DNA of 64,000 nucleotides from Aequorivita sp. H23M31 (GTDB lineage: Bacteria; Bacteroidota; Bacteroidia; Flavobacteriales; Flavobacteriaceae), in the NCBI RefSeq assembly GCF_004022485.1, contig NZ_CP034951.1:1860001-1924000 (forward strand), in the 5' to 3' direction. Below are positions 23,712-33,127 of this stretch, in pieces (the stretch's first letter is position 1; each line of letters begins with the position of its first letter). The position numbers were made by a program, and so were the translations under genes. Under the pieces are notes generated by a model. The model worked only from the letters and a program-made list of their open reading frames with translations. It was not told the DNA's origin and did not search any database.

Positions 23712-24563
23712 ATGAAATGGAAAGGTAGAAGACAAAGTGGAAACCTCGATGACCGAAGAGGGATGAGTACTAAGGGAAAATTTGCAGCTGGTGGTGGCGT
23801 AATTGCACTCATAGTATTGGCATTACAGTTCTTTGGAGGTGAAACAGGAAACCAATTGGCCCCAATTCTTGACCAATTGGGAAATAGCCAATCGGGACAA
23901 CAAACAGAGCAAAGAGAACTCAGTGCCCAAGAAAAGGAAATGGGAAGTTTTATGGCCACGGTTCTTGCTGACACAGAAGATGTGTGGGGAAAGATTTTTG
24001 CTGAAAACAACCTAGGGCAATATCAAGATCCCACAATGGTTCTCTTTACGGATGCCGTACGAACTGGATGTGGCAATGCCACTTCTGCTTCTGGCCCCTT
24101 CTATTGTCCTGCCGACCAAAAATTATATATGGACTTGGCATTTTTTAATGAATTAAAAAATCGATTTGGCGCGAAAGGCGGCGATTTTGCAATTGCCTAT
24201 GTTACGGCTCACGAAATAGGACACCACGTGCAGACTTTACTAGGAACCTCGCAAAAAGTAACCAGTTTACAACGACAAAACCCAAGTGAGGCCAATAGAC
24301 TCTCTGTTGCTTTGGAACTTCAGGCCGATTTTTATGCTGGAGTTTGGGCTCATTACAATAAAGATTATTTGGAAGAAGGAGATATCGAAGAAGCCTTGAG
24401 TGCAGCAAATGCCGTGGGTGATGACGCCATTCAGAAAAGAACCCAAGGAAGTGTAAGACCCGATTCTTTTACTCACGGAACCTCCCAACAGCGGATGAAA
24501 TGGTTTATGAAAGGTTATAAAACCGGCGATATAAGGCAGGGAGATACTTTTGCGGAGATATAA
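23712..24563 (+). CDS. Neutral zinc metallopeptidase (YpfJ/KPN_02809 family)
   Basis: The 283-residue protein starts MKWKGRRQSGNLDDRRG, the usual motif of this family (MRW.GRR.S.N..DRRG), followed by one membrane helix (about 26-42). The zinc site AHEIGHHVQTLLG (HExxH) is near residue 166, and LELQADFYAGVWAHY gives the third ligand region. The C-terminal TDGTS-like end is present as SFTHGTSQQRMKWFMKGY. The protease domain should be extracytoplasmic. The substrate is unknown. Confidence 0.92.
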   Translation: MKWKGRRQSGNLDDRRGMSTKGKFAAGGGVIALIVLALQFFGGETGNQLAPILDQLGNSQSGQQTEQRELSAQEKEMGSFMATVLADTEDVWGKIFAENNLGQYQDPTMVLFTDAVRTGCGNATSASGPFYCPADQKLYMDLAFFNELKNRFGAKGGDFAIAYVTAHEIGHHVQTLLGTSQKVTSLQRQNPSEANRLSVALELQADFYAGVWAHYNKDYLEEGDIEEALSAANAVGDDAIQKRTQGSVRPDSFTHGTSQQRMKWFMKGYKTGDIRQGDTFAEI

Positions 24564-24598
24564 AATCTCATCTCACTCCTAAAAAAATAGACAAAAAA

Positions 24599-24631
24599 AT
24601 CCCGACTTTCCATAATTAAGGTAGTCGGGAT
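24599..24631. terminator. Bidirectional terminator between convergent genes
   Basis: ATCCCGAC (24599-24606) pairs with GTCGGGAT (24624-24631). Read on the minus strand the hairpin is followed by TTTTTTGTC and more T, so it should end the lipoprotein transcript well; on the plus strand the tract is AAATTTT. Confidence 0.75.
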
Positions 24632-24655
24632 AAATTTTGGAAAGTTTATTATGGA

Positions 24656-25405
24656 TTAATCATAATGATCTTCTAGAAGTTCAATTTGATTTTTGATTGC
24701 GCGCTTTATTGCTTCAGCCAATGCATTGTTGCCATCTTCATCTCGTGGCCCTATCTCAATGATTCCATTTCCATTGCCATCCGCTGCCAATGATAGATCC
24801 ACTCCTGTTTCAGGGTCAAAAACCGCATTTAGATCGAAATTGATAAGTATGTGATTTAAATCTCCATTAATCACAGAATTATTATTGTCATCATCAAATT
24901 CCAGTTCTATTTCATCTTCAAAATCATGCCAAAAAACGAACGGCGTTCCGTTGATGGTTCCATCCATTCTCATACTCTGATTATAGATTTCGCTATCAGG
25001 ATTCGAACTTTTATCAAATTCAAATTCGATCTCTTCCAACCTTCCGTTTGGAACTCTAAATTCAACCAATGGAATTGGAACCGGGCTGAGAAGATCAACT
25101 TCAAAAGGACCTTTCAATTCAATTTCGTCTTCTCCATTATAAATATTATCCCCATCATCGATAATATCGTCGTACTCCAATTCAATTTCTTTAAAATTTA
25201 CCAAAAATCGGGAGAGCTCAATATCTGATGAAGAACGCTGGGCTCCATTTTTTCCGGCTTCGGGAGAATAAGATGCTTTCGCATTAATACTCATACGGCC
25301 GTAGTTTGGAGTCTCTTCTAATTTGTCATCGTCCTTGGAACAGGCTACAAAAGCTCCAGAAATTCCAATAAGAATTAACGAAAGTTTTAAATTTTTAATG
25401 CGCAT
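24656..25405 (-). CDS. Putative acidic lipoprotein
   Basis: The 249-residue protein has a lipoprotein signal peptide (LILIGISGAFVACS, lipobox VAC, Cys at about 22), followed by a +2 Ser and acidic residues as often seen in surface-directed lipoproteins of Flavobacteriia. The mature part is very acidic, with runs such as ELEYDDIIDDGDNIYNGEDE and EDEIELEFDDDNNN. Segments like RFLVNFKEIELEYDD and PFEVDLLSPVPIPLVEFRVPN recall the DUF4382/carbohydrate-type lipoprotein layout, but I do not assign a family. Function unknown. Confidence 0.8.
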   Translation of the reverse strand: MRIKNLKLSLILIGISGAFVACSKDDDKLEETPNYGRMSINAKASYSPEAGKNGAQRSSSDIELSRFLVNFKEIELEYDDIIDDGDNIYNGEDEIELKGPFEVDLLSPVPIPLVEFRVPNGRLEEIEFEFDKSSNPDSEIYNQSMRMDGTINGTPFVFWHDFEDEIELEFDDDNNNSVINGDLNHILINFDLNAVFDPETGVDLSLAADGNGNGIIEIGPRDEDGNNALAEAIKRAIKNQIELLEDHYD

Positions 25406-25670
25406 AACAAGTTTGGTTTAAAATTTATATACGCTAATAACGGCATAAGCACTTGCATCTTGTTTTTTGAATGATAATGTATTCACAAACTATTCTTAGG
25501 GATTAGTTAATGTAAATCCACAAAAAAGATGCAATATGAAGAAAGAAGATACCTTGGGAATGGAAATTATTTTGATTTCTAACCTTGCATCTATTCTTAT
25601 AAACCTGAAAATTGATAATCCAAATTGCCTTCAAATAATTTCAATATTTATATACAACATATCCCAATTC
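25406..25670. other. Spacer between acidic lipoprotein and purK promoter
   Basis: AT-rich. A frame beginning at 25536 runs into purK in another frame and shows no domain; I see no other feature. Confidence 0.55.
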
Positions 25671-25702
25671 TTGAAACACAGTAAACGAAATACCTATCTT
25701 TG
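25671..25702 (+). promoter_or_regulatory. purK promoter
   Basis: TTG at 25671-25673, a 21-bp spacer, and TATCTTTG (TAnnTTTG) at 25695-25702; the start codon follows 20 bp later. Confidence 0.65.
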
Positions 25703-25722
25703 TAAAAATTCTAAAAAAAGCT

Positions 25723-26877
25723 ATGAACTACTTCTCCACCAACTTCACCCTCGGCATTCTTGGCGGTGGTCAATTGGGCAAAATGATGCTCTATGAAACA
25801 AGAAAATGGGATATCCGCACCCACGTTCTTGACCCAAGCGCAGAAGCACCATGCCGAATTGCAACAGATTATTTTGAACAAGGTGATTTAATGGATTTTG
25901 GTACCGTTTATAATTTTGGAAAAAATGTGGATATACTGACCTTTGAGATCGAAGGTGTTAACGTGGAAGCCTTGGAAAAGCTGGAAAGTGAAGGAAAAAA
26001 AGTATATCCAAGTGCGGCAACTTTGCGAAACATCCAGGATAAAGGAGTCCAAAAACAGTTTTATAAAGATCATAACATTTCCACTGCGCCCTTTAAAATT
26101 TACAACAGTAAAAATGACTTAAACGAAATTATATTTCGGGAGGAAATAAAATTTCCTTTTGTTTGGAAAAGCTGTACCGGCGGTTATGACGGGAAGGGAG
26201 TTAGCATTATTCGTGAGGCGGAAGATTTAATTCCACTGTCGGAAGATGCTTGTATCATAGAAAATCTAATTCCATTTAAAAATGAATTGGCCGTAATCGT
26301 GGCCCGTAATCCTTCCGGTGAAGTAAAAACGTATCCAGTTGTAGAAATGGAATTCCATCCCGAAGCCAATCAGGTAGAATACGTAATCTGCCCGGCCAGA
26401 ATTGATGATGCCGTGGCAAAAAAAGCAAGGGATTTGGCGGTAAAAGTTTCGGAAGCCTTTCAGCATGTAGGTCTTTTAGCAGTTGAAATGTTTCAGACAG
26501 AGGACGATGAAATCCTGGTTAACGAAGTTGCCCCAAGACCCCACAACAGCGGCCACTATAGTATTGAAGCCAGCTACACCAACCAATTTGAACAACATAT
26601 TCGCGCAATTTTAGATTTACCCTTGGGAAATACCGATAGTAAAGTTGGCGGGGTTATGGTAAACCTAGTAGGTGCCGAAGGACATACGGGAGATGTCCGC
26701 TATAAGAACATCGAAAAAATTCTCGCTATGGAAGGGGTAACCCCGCACATCTACGGCAAAAAAGAAACCCGTCCTTTTAGGAAGATGGGCCACGTTACCA
26801 TCGTGAACAAAAATCTGAATACAGCACGGAGCATTGCGGAGGAAGTTAAAAAGACGATTGAGGTTGTTGCGAAGTAA
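25723..26877 (+). CDS. purK: 5-(carboxyamino)imidazole ribonucleotide synthase PurK
   Basis: The 384-residue ATP-grasp enzyme carboxylates AIR with bicarbonate and ATP in purine synthesis. The start LGILGGGQLGKMML is the PurK N-terminal signature. The ATP-grasp part has VWKSCTGGYDGKGV (near 146-160), LIPFKNELAVIVAR and VNEVAPRPHNSGHYSIEA (near 266-284), which binds metal/phosphate. The length is typical. purE follows at 27443, with a decayed RhuM-family gene between them. Confidence 0.95.
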   Translation: MNYFSTNFTLGILGGGQLGKMMLYETRKWDIRTHVLDPSAEAPCRIATDYFEQGDLMDFGTVYNFGKNVDILTFEIEGVNVEALEKLESEGKKVYPSAATLRNIQDKGVQKQFYKDHNISTAPFKIYNSKNDLNEIIFREEIKFPFVWKSCTGGYDGKGVSIIREAEDLIPLSEDACIIENLIPFKNELAVIVARNPSGEVKTYPVVEMEFHPEANQVEYVICPARIDDAVAKKARDLAVKVSEAFQHVGLLAVEMFQTEDDEILVNEVAPRPHNSGHYSIEASYTNQFEQHIRAILDLPLGNTDSKVGGVMVNLVGAEGHTGDVRYKNIEKILAMEGVTPHIYGKKETRPFRKMGHVTIVNKNLNTARSIAEEVKKTIEVVAK

Positions 26878-26930
26878 AATTGAGATGTAGCAAATTATGC
26901 AACAACTTAAAAAATATAATTATCAGTTAA

Positions 26931-27388
26931 AACAAGTCCATTATAATTATTTATAAGACCGATGATATCCTTATGGACGTTCAAGTAAAATTTGAAAAAG
27001 AAACCGGTTGGCTTTCCTTAAATCAAATTTCTGAATTATTCGACAAGGATAAATCTGTGATTTCAAGACATATCAAGAATGTTTTTAAAGTCGGAGAGCT
27101 TGAAAGAAATTCAGTTATCGCAAAAAATGCCACAGTTCTAATTATTGAAATTCAGGATTTTTCTGAAAAAAAGCAACTAATGGGAAATCCTAAGCAGTTC
27201 GTATATTAATGGAACTTCATAAAAACATATTATTATCTCTGTAGGCTATCGGGTAAAGTCCAAATGGTTTTAAAAAGATAACAAACAATACACTCGTTGC
27301 CTTAACTTTGATGATTGCAGAAAGTAATCCTGCGGAAAAGGAAATGATGATAAATGTTGTCATCAACTTAATGAACTCGAAAAAATAA
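26931..27388 (+). pseudogene. Decayed RhuM-family virulence protein gene
   Basis: From 26946 the frame reads IIYKTDDILMDVQVKFEKET and WLSLNQISELFDKDKSVISR, then HIKNVFKVGELERNSVIAK, the N-terminal Fic/KilA-like helix-turn-helix part of RhuM proteins. No ATG precedes the conserved start. After a stop at 27207-27209, another frame at about 27228 reads HIIISVGYRVKSKWF, the conserved next RhuM block. A third piece, LTLMIAESNPAEKEMMINVV (about 27300-27388), resembles the RhuM C-terminus. Full-length members have over 300 residues, so most of the middle is deleted. Confidence 0.8.
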
Positions 27389-27442
27389 AAATAAAAGTCC
27401 CAATTTGGAATTTGGATTTTGGAATTTAAAGGTTTGGAATTT

Positions 27443-27934
27443 ATGAGCAAAGTAGCAATAATAATGGGAAGCACCAGCGACCTGCCAGTAATGCAGGATG
27501 CGATAGATGTTTTAAAAGAATTCACCATTGATGTGGAAGTGGATATCGTTTCCGCTCATCGCACTCCTGAAAAACTTTTTGATTTTGGTAAAAATGCCCA
27601 TAAACGCGGAATTTCGGTAATTATCGCTGGAGCTGGAGGCGCGGCACATTTGCCCGGAATGGTTGCCTCACTTTCTCCCCTACCGGTAATTGGGGTACCA
27701 GTAAAATCGAGCAATTCAATTGATGGCTGGGACAGTGTACTCTCCATACTTCAAATGCCTGGCGGCGTTCCCGTGGCTACCGTTGCGCTGAACGGCGCCA
27801 AAAACGCAGGTATCCTTGCGGCGCAAATTATCGGAGCTTCGGATAAGGAAGTTTTGAATAAAATTATTGCCTACAAAGAGAGTCTGAAAAAGACAGTAGA
27901 GGAAGGAGCTGAAAAAGTACGCAGTAAACAGTAG
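27443..27934 (+). CDS. purE: N5-carboxyaminoimidazole ribonucleotide mutase PurE
   Basis: The 163-residue enzyme converts N5-CAIR to CAIR, the step after PurK. Family blocks are VAIIMGSTSDLPVMQDA (near 3-19), DIVSAHRTPEKLF with the catalytic His (near 42), and AGAGGAAHLPGMVAS (near 67-81), plus PVIGVPV. The start is the ATG at 27443; upstream codons to 27419 have no family match. The order purK-purE is usual; the interval of 565 bp is occupied by the RhuM remnant. Confidence 0.95.
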   Translation: MSKVAIIMGSTSDLPVMQDAIDVLKEFTIDVEVDIVSAHRTPEKLFDFGKNAHKRGISVIIAGAGGAAHLPGMVASLSPLPVIGVPVKSSNSIDGWDSVLSILQMPGGVPVATVALNGAKNAGILAAQIIGASDKEVLNKIIAYKESLKKTVEEGAEKVRSKQ

Positions 27935-27991
27935 CATTGAGCAGTAATTCACAGCGATTTGATTTAGTGGTGAGTGGTGAGTGGTAAGTAA

Positions 27992-28080
27992 TCCGTAGTC
28001 GGTAGTCGGTAGTCGGTAGTCGGTAGTCGGTAGTCGGTAGTAGGTAGTCGGTAGTCGGTAGTCGGTAGTCGGTAGTCGGT
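27992..28080. repeat. GGTAGTC 7-bp tandem repeat
   Basis: About twelve near-perfect copies of GGTAGTC, with one unit changed to GGTAGTA at about 28040. Just upstream is GGTGAGTGGTGAGTGGTAAG, a related degenerate run. The array lies between purE and the gene at 28140, ending about 60 bp before its TTG start. Confidence 0.95.
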
Positions 28081-28139
28081 AAAAAAATAAATAATTTGGA
28101 TGTCCTCAAAATCTTTCTAACTAAAAAACAATCATAATC

Positions 28140-29633
28140 TTGGAAAAACGCTTCAATCTTTCGAAATTTCAGCTGTTTCTTGTTATTTTTATCCTTTCTA
28201 TTTCAGGTTTCGCGCAATCAATTTCAGGGACGGTGTTGGATGGAGAAACTAATGAAACCGTAGCTTTTGCAGCCGTTCAAATCGGAGATTCCTACGGAGT
28301 TATAACCAATAACGAAGGAAATTTCGAAATTGGAACTTCCCGTTTTTCGCCCAATGATTCCTTGGTATTTACTTTTTTAGGCTATAAGAGACGTGCTGTG
28401 GCGATAAAAGATTTTACGGACCAAAAGGTTTTTCTGGTTCCTGATATCAACACACTTTCTGAAATATATCTGATTGACAGGAATTTAGACCCCATGACCA
28501 TTATGGGAAAAGTTCAAGAAAACCTGTCCAAAAACTATCCAAAACAGAAGGAAAAGTTCAGTGTATTTCAGCGAACTAAGGAAAACTACAAAACAGAAAA
28601 CTCTGACTTTGTCATTAAGAAAGCGGATTTTGTGAATAAAAAGATTGTAAAAGACGTAAATTCAGAACTTGCCTTGCTCATTCAATACTCGAAAGGAAAA
28701 AGCTCCAATATCTATTATGACACTTATTTTGAAATCTATAAAAACGAGAAGGATTCTTTAAAACTGGATATCAAAAAAGGAACAAAGCTTATCAATCTTG
28801 AAAGAAACACCTCCACAGACAACTTACAGAACAAGGCCTTTGCCACTATAGGAGCAAAGCTGGAGGGTAGTAATTCCTTTAAACTTCGCAGTGGAATTAT
28901 TCCCATCAGCGATTCTGTGGATTTGAAAAGGACATTTAATGCATCTAAAAAAGCTGATACTTTAAATATTAAGGATAAAAACAGGGAGTTTTCTAACCAT
29001 TTAAGCGATTTCGGTTTTGGCAAGAATTCAGATTTCAGTTTTATCACCGATTATAAAAAATATAATTTTACAATTGACAAAGTCTTTAGCTATAATGACG
29101 AATTGGTCTATGTTCTTTATTTTGAACCTAATAAAGGATCCGCAAATTACAGTGGAGAGGTGTATATTTCGGCTGATACGTATGCGGTTTTAAAAGCTAA
29201 ATATAAATTGGCAGATGGAAAAAGAGGTAATAAAATAAATCTCAAACTTCTACTGGGAATCAAATATGAAGAATTAAGTCGAGATGTTTTGGTAATTTTC
29301 AACAGAAACGAAAATAGCACGTATTCCCTAAAATATCTCAAGACCAACATTGAGCAATATATTTACTTAAACCGATCGTTCACTTTTATTGAAAACAATA
29401 AAGACCGTAAAGATCGTATGAAACTGAAATTGGATATCTTATCGGAAGGTATCAATAAAACAGAGAATGAAATTTTGGTTATTGATTCCCAACCCCTATC
29501 AATAGCCGATTTCAATAAAATAAACCAAAAAACGAAAACTTCGGTGCAGACCATTGAAAAATACGACCCTACTATTTGGAGTCCGTACACCATTATATCG
29601 CCGAATCAAGCAATTAAAGATTTTGAAAATTAA
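28140..29633 (+). CDS. Carboxypeptidase-like regulatory domain protein (DUF5686-like architecture uncertain)
   Basis: The 497-residue secreted protein has a signal peptide (FLVIFILSISGFAQ, cut after about residue 26) and a CarboxypepD_reg-like domain (about 27-105; SGTVLDGETNETVAFAAVQI ... TNNEGNFEI). The rest is beta-rich with many Lys and Asn and no motif I can name; it could be a periplasmic or outer-membrane protein. It starts at TTG 28140, since no ATG fits the signal peptide. The stop is 1 bp before the ATG of the M3 peptidase, suggesting an operon. Confidence 0.75.
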   Translation: MEKRFNLSKFQLFLVIFILSISGFAQSISGTVLDGETNETVAFAAVQIGDSYGVITNNEGNFEIGTSRFSPNDSLVFTFLGYKRRAVAIKDFTDQKVFLVPDINTLSEIYLIDRNLDPMTIMGKVQENLSKNYPKQKEKFSVFQRTKENYKTENSDFVIKKADFVNKKIVKDVNSELALLIQYSKGKSSNIYYDTYFEIYKNEKDSLKLDIKKGTKLINLERNTSTDNLQNKAFATIGAKLEGSNSFKLRSGIIPISDSVDLKRTFNASKKADTLNIKDKNREFSNHLSDFGFGKNSDFSFITDYKKYNFTIDKVFSYNDELVYVLYFEPNKGSANYSGEVYISADTYAVLKAKYKLADGKRGNKINLKLLLGIKYEELSRDVLVIFNRNENSTYSLKYLKTNIEQYIYLNRSFTFIENNKDRKDRMKLKLDILSEGINKTENEILVIDSQPLSIADFNKINQKTKTSVQTIEKYDPTIWSPYTIISPNQAIKDFEN

Positions 29634-29634
29634 A

Positions 29635-31701
29635 ATGAACAATCCCTTATTAGAATCCTTCAATACCGCACCCTTTTCCAAAATAGAAAACAAACATTTT
29701 CTTCCCGCCATCAGTCAATTGATAGCGGATACAAAAGTAGAAATAGATAAAATTACTTCAAATTCTGAAAAACCTTCCTTTGAAAATACGGTGGAAGCAT
29801 TAGAATTTACCGGTGAAAAATTGGATAGGGCAACCAGTATTTTCTTCAATTTAAATAGTGCTGAAACCAATGAGGAAATCCAAAAGATAGCACAAGAAAT
29901 CTCACCGATGCTCACCGAATTCAGCAATGATATTTTGCTGAATGAAAAACTGTTCCAAAGAATAAAATCGGTTTATGAGCAAAGAGAATCCCTAAATCTT
30001 TCAGAAGAACAACAAATGTTGCTGGAGAAAAAATACAAATCGTTTTCTAGAAATGGCGCCAATCTTTCCGAAGAAAAGAAAAAGGAATTGCGAAAAATAG
30101 ATGCGGAACTTTCTAAGTTAAAACTTACGTTCGGAGAAAATGTGCTGGCCGAAACCAACAAATTCGAACTTCATCTCACAAATAAAGAAGATTTATCCGG
30201 ACTGCCCGAAGGCGTAATTGAAGCTGCGGCCCAAACAGCGGAAGAAAAAGGAAAAGAGGGATGGATTTTCACCTTGGACCATCCTAGTTATGTTCCATTT
30301 ATCACCTATGCCGACAATCGGGAACTTCGCAAAAAGATGGCAATAGCCTTTGCAGCCAAAGGATTTCATAATGATGAACTGGACAACCAGAAAAATGTTC
30401 TCCAGATTGCTAAACTGAGATATGACCGGGCCAAATTATTAGGCTATAAAAGTCACGCGGATTTCGTCTTGGAAGAACGTATGGCAGAAACTCCCGAAAA
30501 AGTAAAATCGTTCTTAAAGGAATTGCTAGAGAAAGCCAAACCTGCTGCGGAAAAGGAATTTGAAGAACTAACCAATTTCGCCGAAAAGTTAGATGGAATT
30601 GATCGTCTGGAAAAATGGGATGGTGCGTATTATTCTGAAAAATTAAAGCAGGAACGTTTCAACCTAGATGATGAAAAATTAAAACCTTATTTCGAATTAA
30701 AACAGGTAATAAAAGGTGTTTTCACAGTAGCAGAAAAGTTATACGATTTACATTTTGAGGAAGTTCAAAATATCGACAAATACCATCCTGACGTAAAAAC
30801 ATATGAGGTAAAGGATGGAAAAAATGAATTGGTTGCCATCTTTTACGCCGACTTCCATCCACGTGCTGGTAAAAGGAATGGAGCTTGGATGACTTCCTAT
30901 AAACCGCAACAGATTAAAGATGGAATAAACGATCGCCCTCATATTTCAATTGTCTGCAATTTTACAAAGCCAGTTCAAGGTGCAAATGCGAAACCATCCC
31001 TGTTGACATTTAATGAGGTAACCACCTTGTTTCATGAATTCGGTCACGCACTTCACGGAATGTTGGCAAACACCAACTACCCTAGTTTATCGGGCACAAG
31101 CGTCTATTGGGATTTTGTGGAATTGCCCAGTCAAATTTTGGAGAATTGGTGCTATGAAAAAGAAACCTTGGAACTTTTTGCGACCCATTATAAAACGGGA
31201 GAACCAATCCCCATGGAATATGTTGAGAAAATTAAAGAATCAGCCACTTTTCTGGAGGGAATGGCTACTCTGCGCCAACTCAGTTTTGGATTATTGGATA
31301 TGGCTTGGCACGGCCCTTCGACTGAGTTTACATTGAGCGAAGTCGAAATGCTCAGGGACCTTGGTGCAGGAGTAAATGTTAAAGATTTCGAGGTAGCTAC
31401 ATTTGCCGATACACAATTGTATCCGGATGTATTGGAAAATTGTATGAGCACCTCGTTTTCCCATATTTTCCAGGGCGGATATTCATCAGGTTATTACAGC
31501 TATAAATGGGCGGAAGTTCTGGATGCCGATGCTTTTGCGTATTTTCAGGAAAAAGGTCTTTTCAACAAAGAGATCGCGGACAAATTTAAAAATTTCGTGC
31601 TGTCGCAAGGAGGAACCCAGGACCCGATGGAACTTTACATTAAATTCCGCGGCCAGAAACCCGATCCAGAGGCACTTTTGAAAAGAGCGGGATTGCTATA
31701 A
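29635..31701 (+). CDS. M3 family metallopeptidase (peptidyl-dipeptidase Dcp / oligopeptidase A type)
   Basis: The 688-residue enzyme is a thimet-oligopeptidase-like zinc peptidase. The zinc site LFHEFGHALHGML (HExGH) is near residue 470, and the third ligand Glu is in SGTSVYWDFVELPSQILENW. The C-terminal YSYKWAEVLDADAFAYF block is characteristic. There is no signal peptide, so it probably acts on short peptides in the cytoplasm. The frame extends upstream to 29554 through the previous gene, but the first codons of the family (MNNPLLESFNTAPFSKI) begin at 29635. Confidence 0.92.
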   Translation: MNNPLLESFNTAPFSKIENKHFLPAISQLIADTKVEIDKITSNSEKPSFENTVEALEFTGEKLDRATSIFFNLNSAETNEEIQKIAQEISPMLTEFSNDILLNEKLFQRIKSVYEQRESLNLSEEQQMLLEKKYKSFSRNGANLSEEKKKELRKIDAELSKLKLTFGENVLAETNKFELHLTNKEDLSGLPEGVIEAAAQTAEEKGKEGWIFTLDHPSYVPFITYADNRELRKKMAIAFAAKGFHNDELDNQKNVLQIAKLRYDRAKLLGYKSHADFVLEERMAETPEKVKSFLKELLEKAKPAAEKEFEELTNFAEKLDGIDRLEKWDGAYYSEKLKQERFNLDDEKLKPYFELKQVIKGVFTVAEKLYDLHFEEVQNIDKYHPDVKTYEVKDGKNELVAIFYADFHPRAGKRNGAWMTSYKPQQIKDGINDRPHISIVCNFTKPVQGANAKPSLLTFNEVTTLFHEFGHALHGMLANTNYPSLSGTSVYWDFVELPSQILENWCYEKETLELFATHYKTGEPIPMEYVEKIKESATFLEGMATLRQLSFGLLDMAWHGPSTEFTLSEVEMLRDLGAGVNVKDFEVATFADTQLYPDVLENCMSTSFSHIFQGGYSSGYYSYKWAEVLDADAFAYFQEKGLFNKEIADKFKNFVLSQGGTQDPMELYIKFRGQKPDPEALLKRAGLL

Positions 31702-31732
31702 AATAACTGAAGAACAGTCAAATATTGAAGCA

Positions 31733-31758
31733 AAAAACCGTCTCGGAAGACGGTTTTT
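31733..31758. terminator. Bidirectional intrinsic terminator
   Basis: AAAAACCGTCT-CGGA-AGACGGTTTTT is a perfect hairpin with A and T flanks, between the M3 peptidase and the convergent lipoprotein gene. Confidence 0.85.
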
Positions 31759-31779
31759 AACTTTAAGAAAACATGCAAA

Positions 31780-32817
31780 TTACTTCTTAGGACTAAAGTT
31801 TTTGAAAACCTTATTATTTTTATCAAAGCTAAATTTATACAATTTAGGTAAGTTGAGAGTATTCGGATTATTCGTAGAAGCTCGAGGTGATGGCGGACCA
31901 TTGATCTCAAATTTCATAACCGGAATTAAATTGGTATTTCCACTTTCATCTGCGGGAGTCAAAACTCCCTCTGATGGATTGACACCTTCTGTGGTTGCAA
32001 TGAGCTCTCCTCCATAATGCACTACAATGGTATAATTAGTATTTGGAGCTATATCGCAATTGGCATATAAATCAACTAAGACTTGATATTCTCCATAAGG
32101 AATTGTAACCGATGGATCATCTTCATAATAAATATTCTCGTTGTTAATTCCATCAATTTCGCAAGCAGGATTACTATCGACGTCTAATTGTCCTCCACTA
32201 GTTGAAACCGTATTGCCAAAATAGATTTCAGTACTATCTGGCTCTATCAAATGCAGATCCACGTCGTTAAGCTGATCCCAAACAAGGTTGACCTGCAGCA
32301 AGCCTGTACCAGCCTCCAACAGATTAACGACCAGATCTTGGTATTCACTAAAATTACCTTGGCCATCGCTCACCGCAAATCTAATCGTAAAATTGTCCGC
32401 AACTTGCTGCCCGATAATAAGTCGGATATCCATCAAAGACATTATCCCTCTATTAGCACCATTTCGGTCGGCAGTGATGGGAACTGTGTAATACCCTTTC
32501 TGATCTTTCACCCCAACAATTGCCTCCGTAGCGCCGTCGCTCGCAGAAAGATGTATAATGTTACTTCCTCCTGCCAAAATTGTTGGATTTCCGGTAATAC
32601 CTAAAATCTCCAAGGATTCTGAATTACTTCCCGGCAAGGATTTTCCCTGAAAATCACCATTTGCAATACCAAAATATGCTTTTTCAAAATCAGCACGGTT
32701 GACGGTTTCGTCTTCTTCATCTTTGTCTTTGCTACACGAAGCCACAAGACCTCCGACGAATAAAAGGATCAACATAATTTTACCTAGTTGGAAAAAAATT
32801 CCACTCCTGTTTTTCAT
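31780..32817 (-). CDS. Putative lipoprotein with DUF2135/YfaP-like domain
   Basis: The 345-residue product starts at the ATG of 32817 (MKNRSG) with a lipoprotein signal (LILLFVGGLVASC). A longer frame to 32898 has no signal features. The middle part contains LQVNLVWDQLNDVDLHLIEP (near 190-209), the W-x-DVDLHxxxP pattern of the YfaP/DUF2135 family, followed by YGEYQVLVDLYANC. The C-terminus, after PPSPRAS, is low complexity. It is probably surface-anchored; function unknown. Confidence 0.75.
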   Translation of the reverse strand: MKNRSGIFFQLGKIMLILLFVGGLVASCSKDKDEEDETVNRADFEKAYFGIANGDFQGKSLPGSNSESLEILGITGNPTILAGGSNIIHLSASDGATEAIVGVKDQKGYYTVPITADRNGANRGIMSLMDIRLIIGQQVADNFTIRFAVSDGQGNFSEYQDLVVNLLEAGTGLLQVNLVWDQLNDVDLHLIEPDSTEIYFGNTVSTSGGQLDVDSNPACEIDGINNENIYYEDDPSVTIPYGEYQVLVDLYANCDIAPNTNYTIVVHYGGELIATTEGVNPSEGVLTPADESGNTNLIPVMKFEINGPPSPRASTNNPNTLNLPKLYKFSFDKNNKVFKNFSPKK

Positions 32818-33127
32818 TTGTTTTGAATTATAGTTAATAAAATAGTTACAACTAATTAAAGGTAGAAAAAAGTTGTGATTCCCATTATTTCGAGGCATTA
32901 TTTTTTTTATGGCTGCATAAAAATATTTTGTTCACCTCACGCTAAGTCTACTGTTCTTAAGTAATACTAACTATGAAGTCTAAAAAATAAATCTAATTTT
33001 AAAAGCGTGAATAACGTTCAATTTGAAGCAAGAAAGATGTCAAAAAAAGACCGGTTTCAAAATTTTCGCAATAGATGACTAAATAGATAATTAATGTAGA
33101 AAAATATTAAATTAACAAGCCGATGGT
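32818..33127. other. Non-coding spacer
   Basis: A 310-bp AT-rich gap between two minus-strand genes. I see no gene, RNA or array in it. Confidence 0.55.

Noticed and set aside
25536..25796. 86-codon ORF upstream of purK
   Set aside because: It runs over the purK promoter and start in another frame and shows no domain.
27992..28080. GGTAGTC array as a CRISPR array
   Set aside because: The units are directly adjacent without unique spacers.
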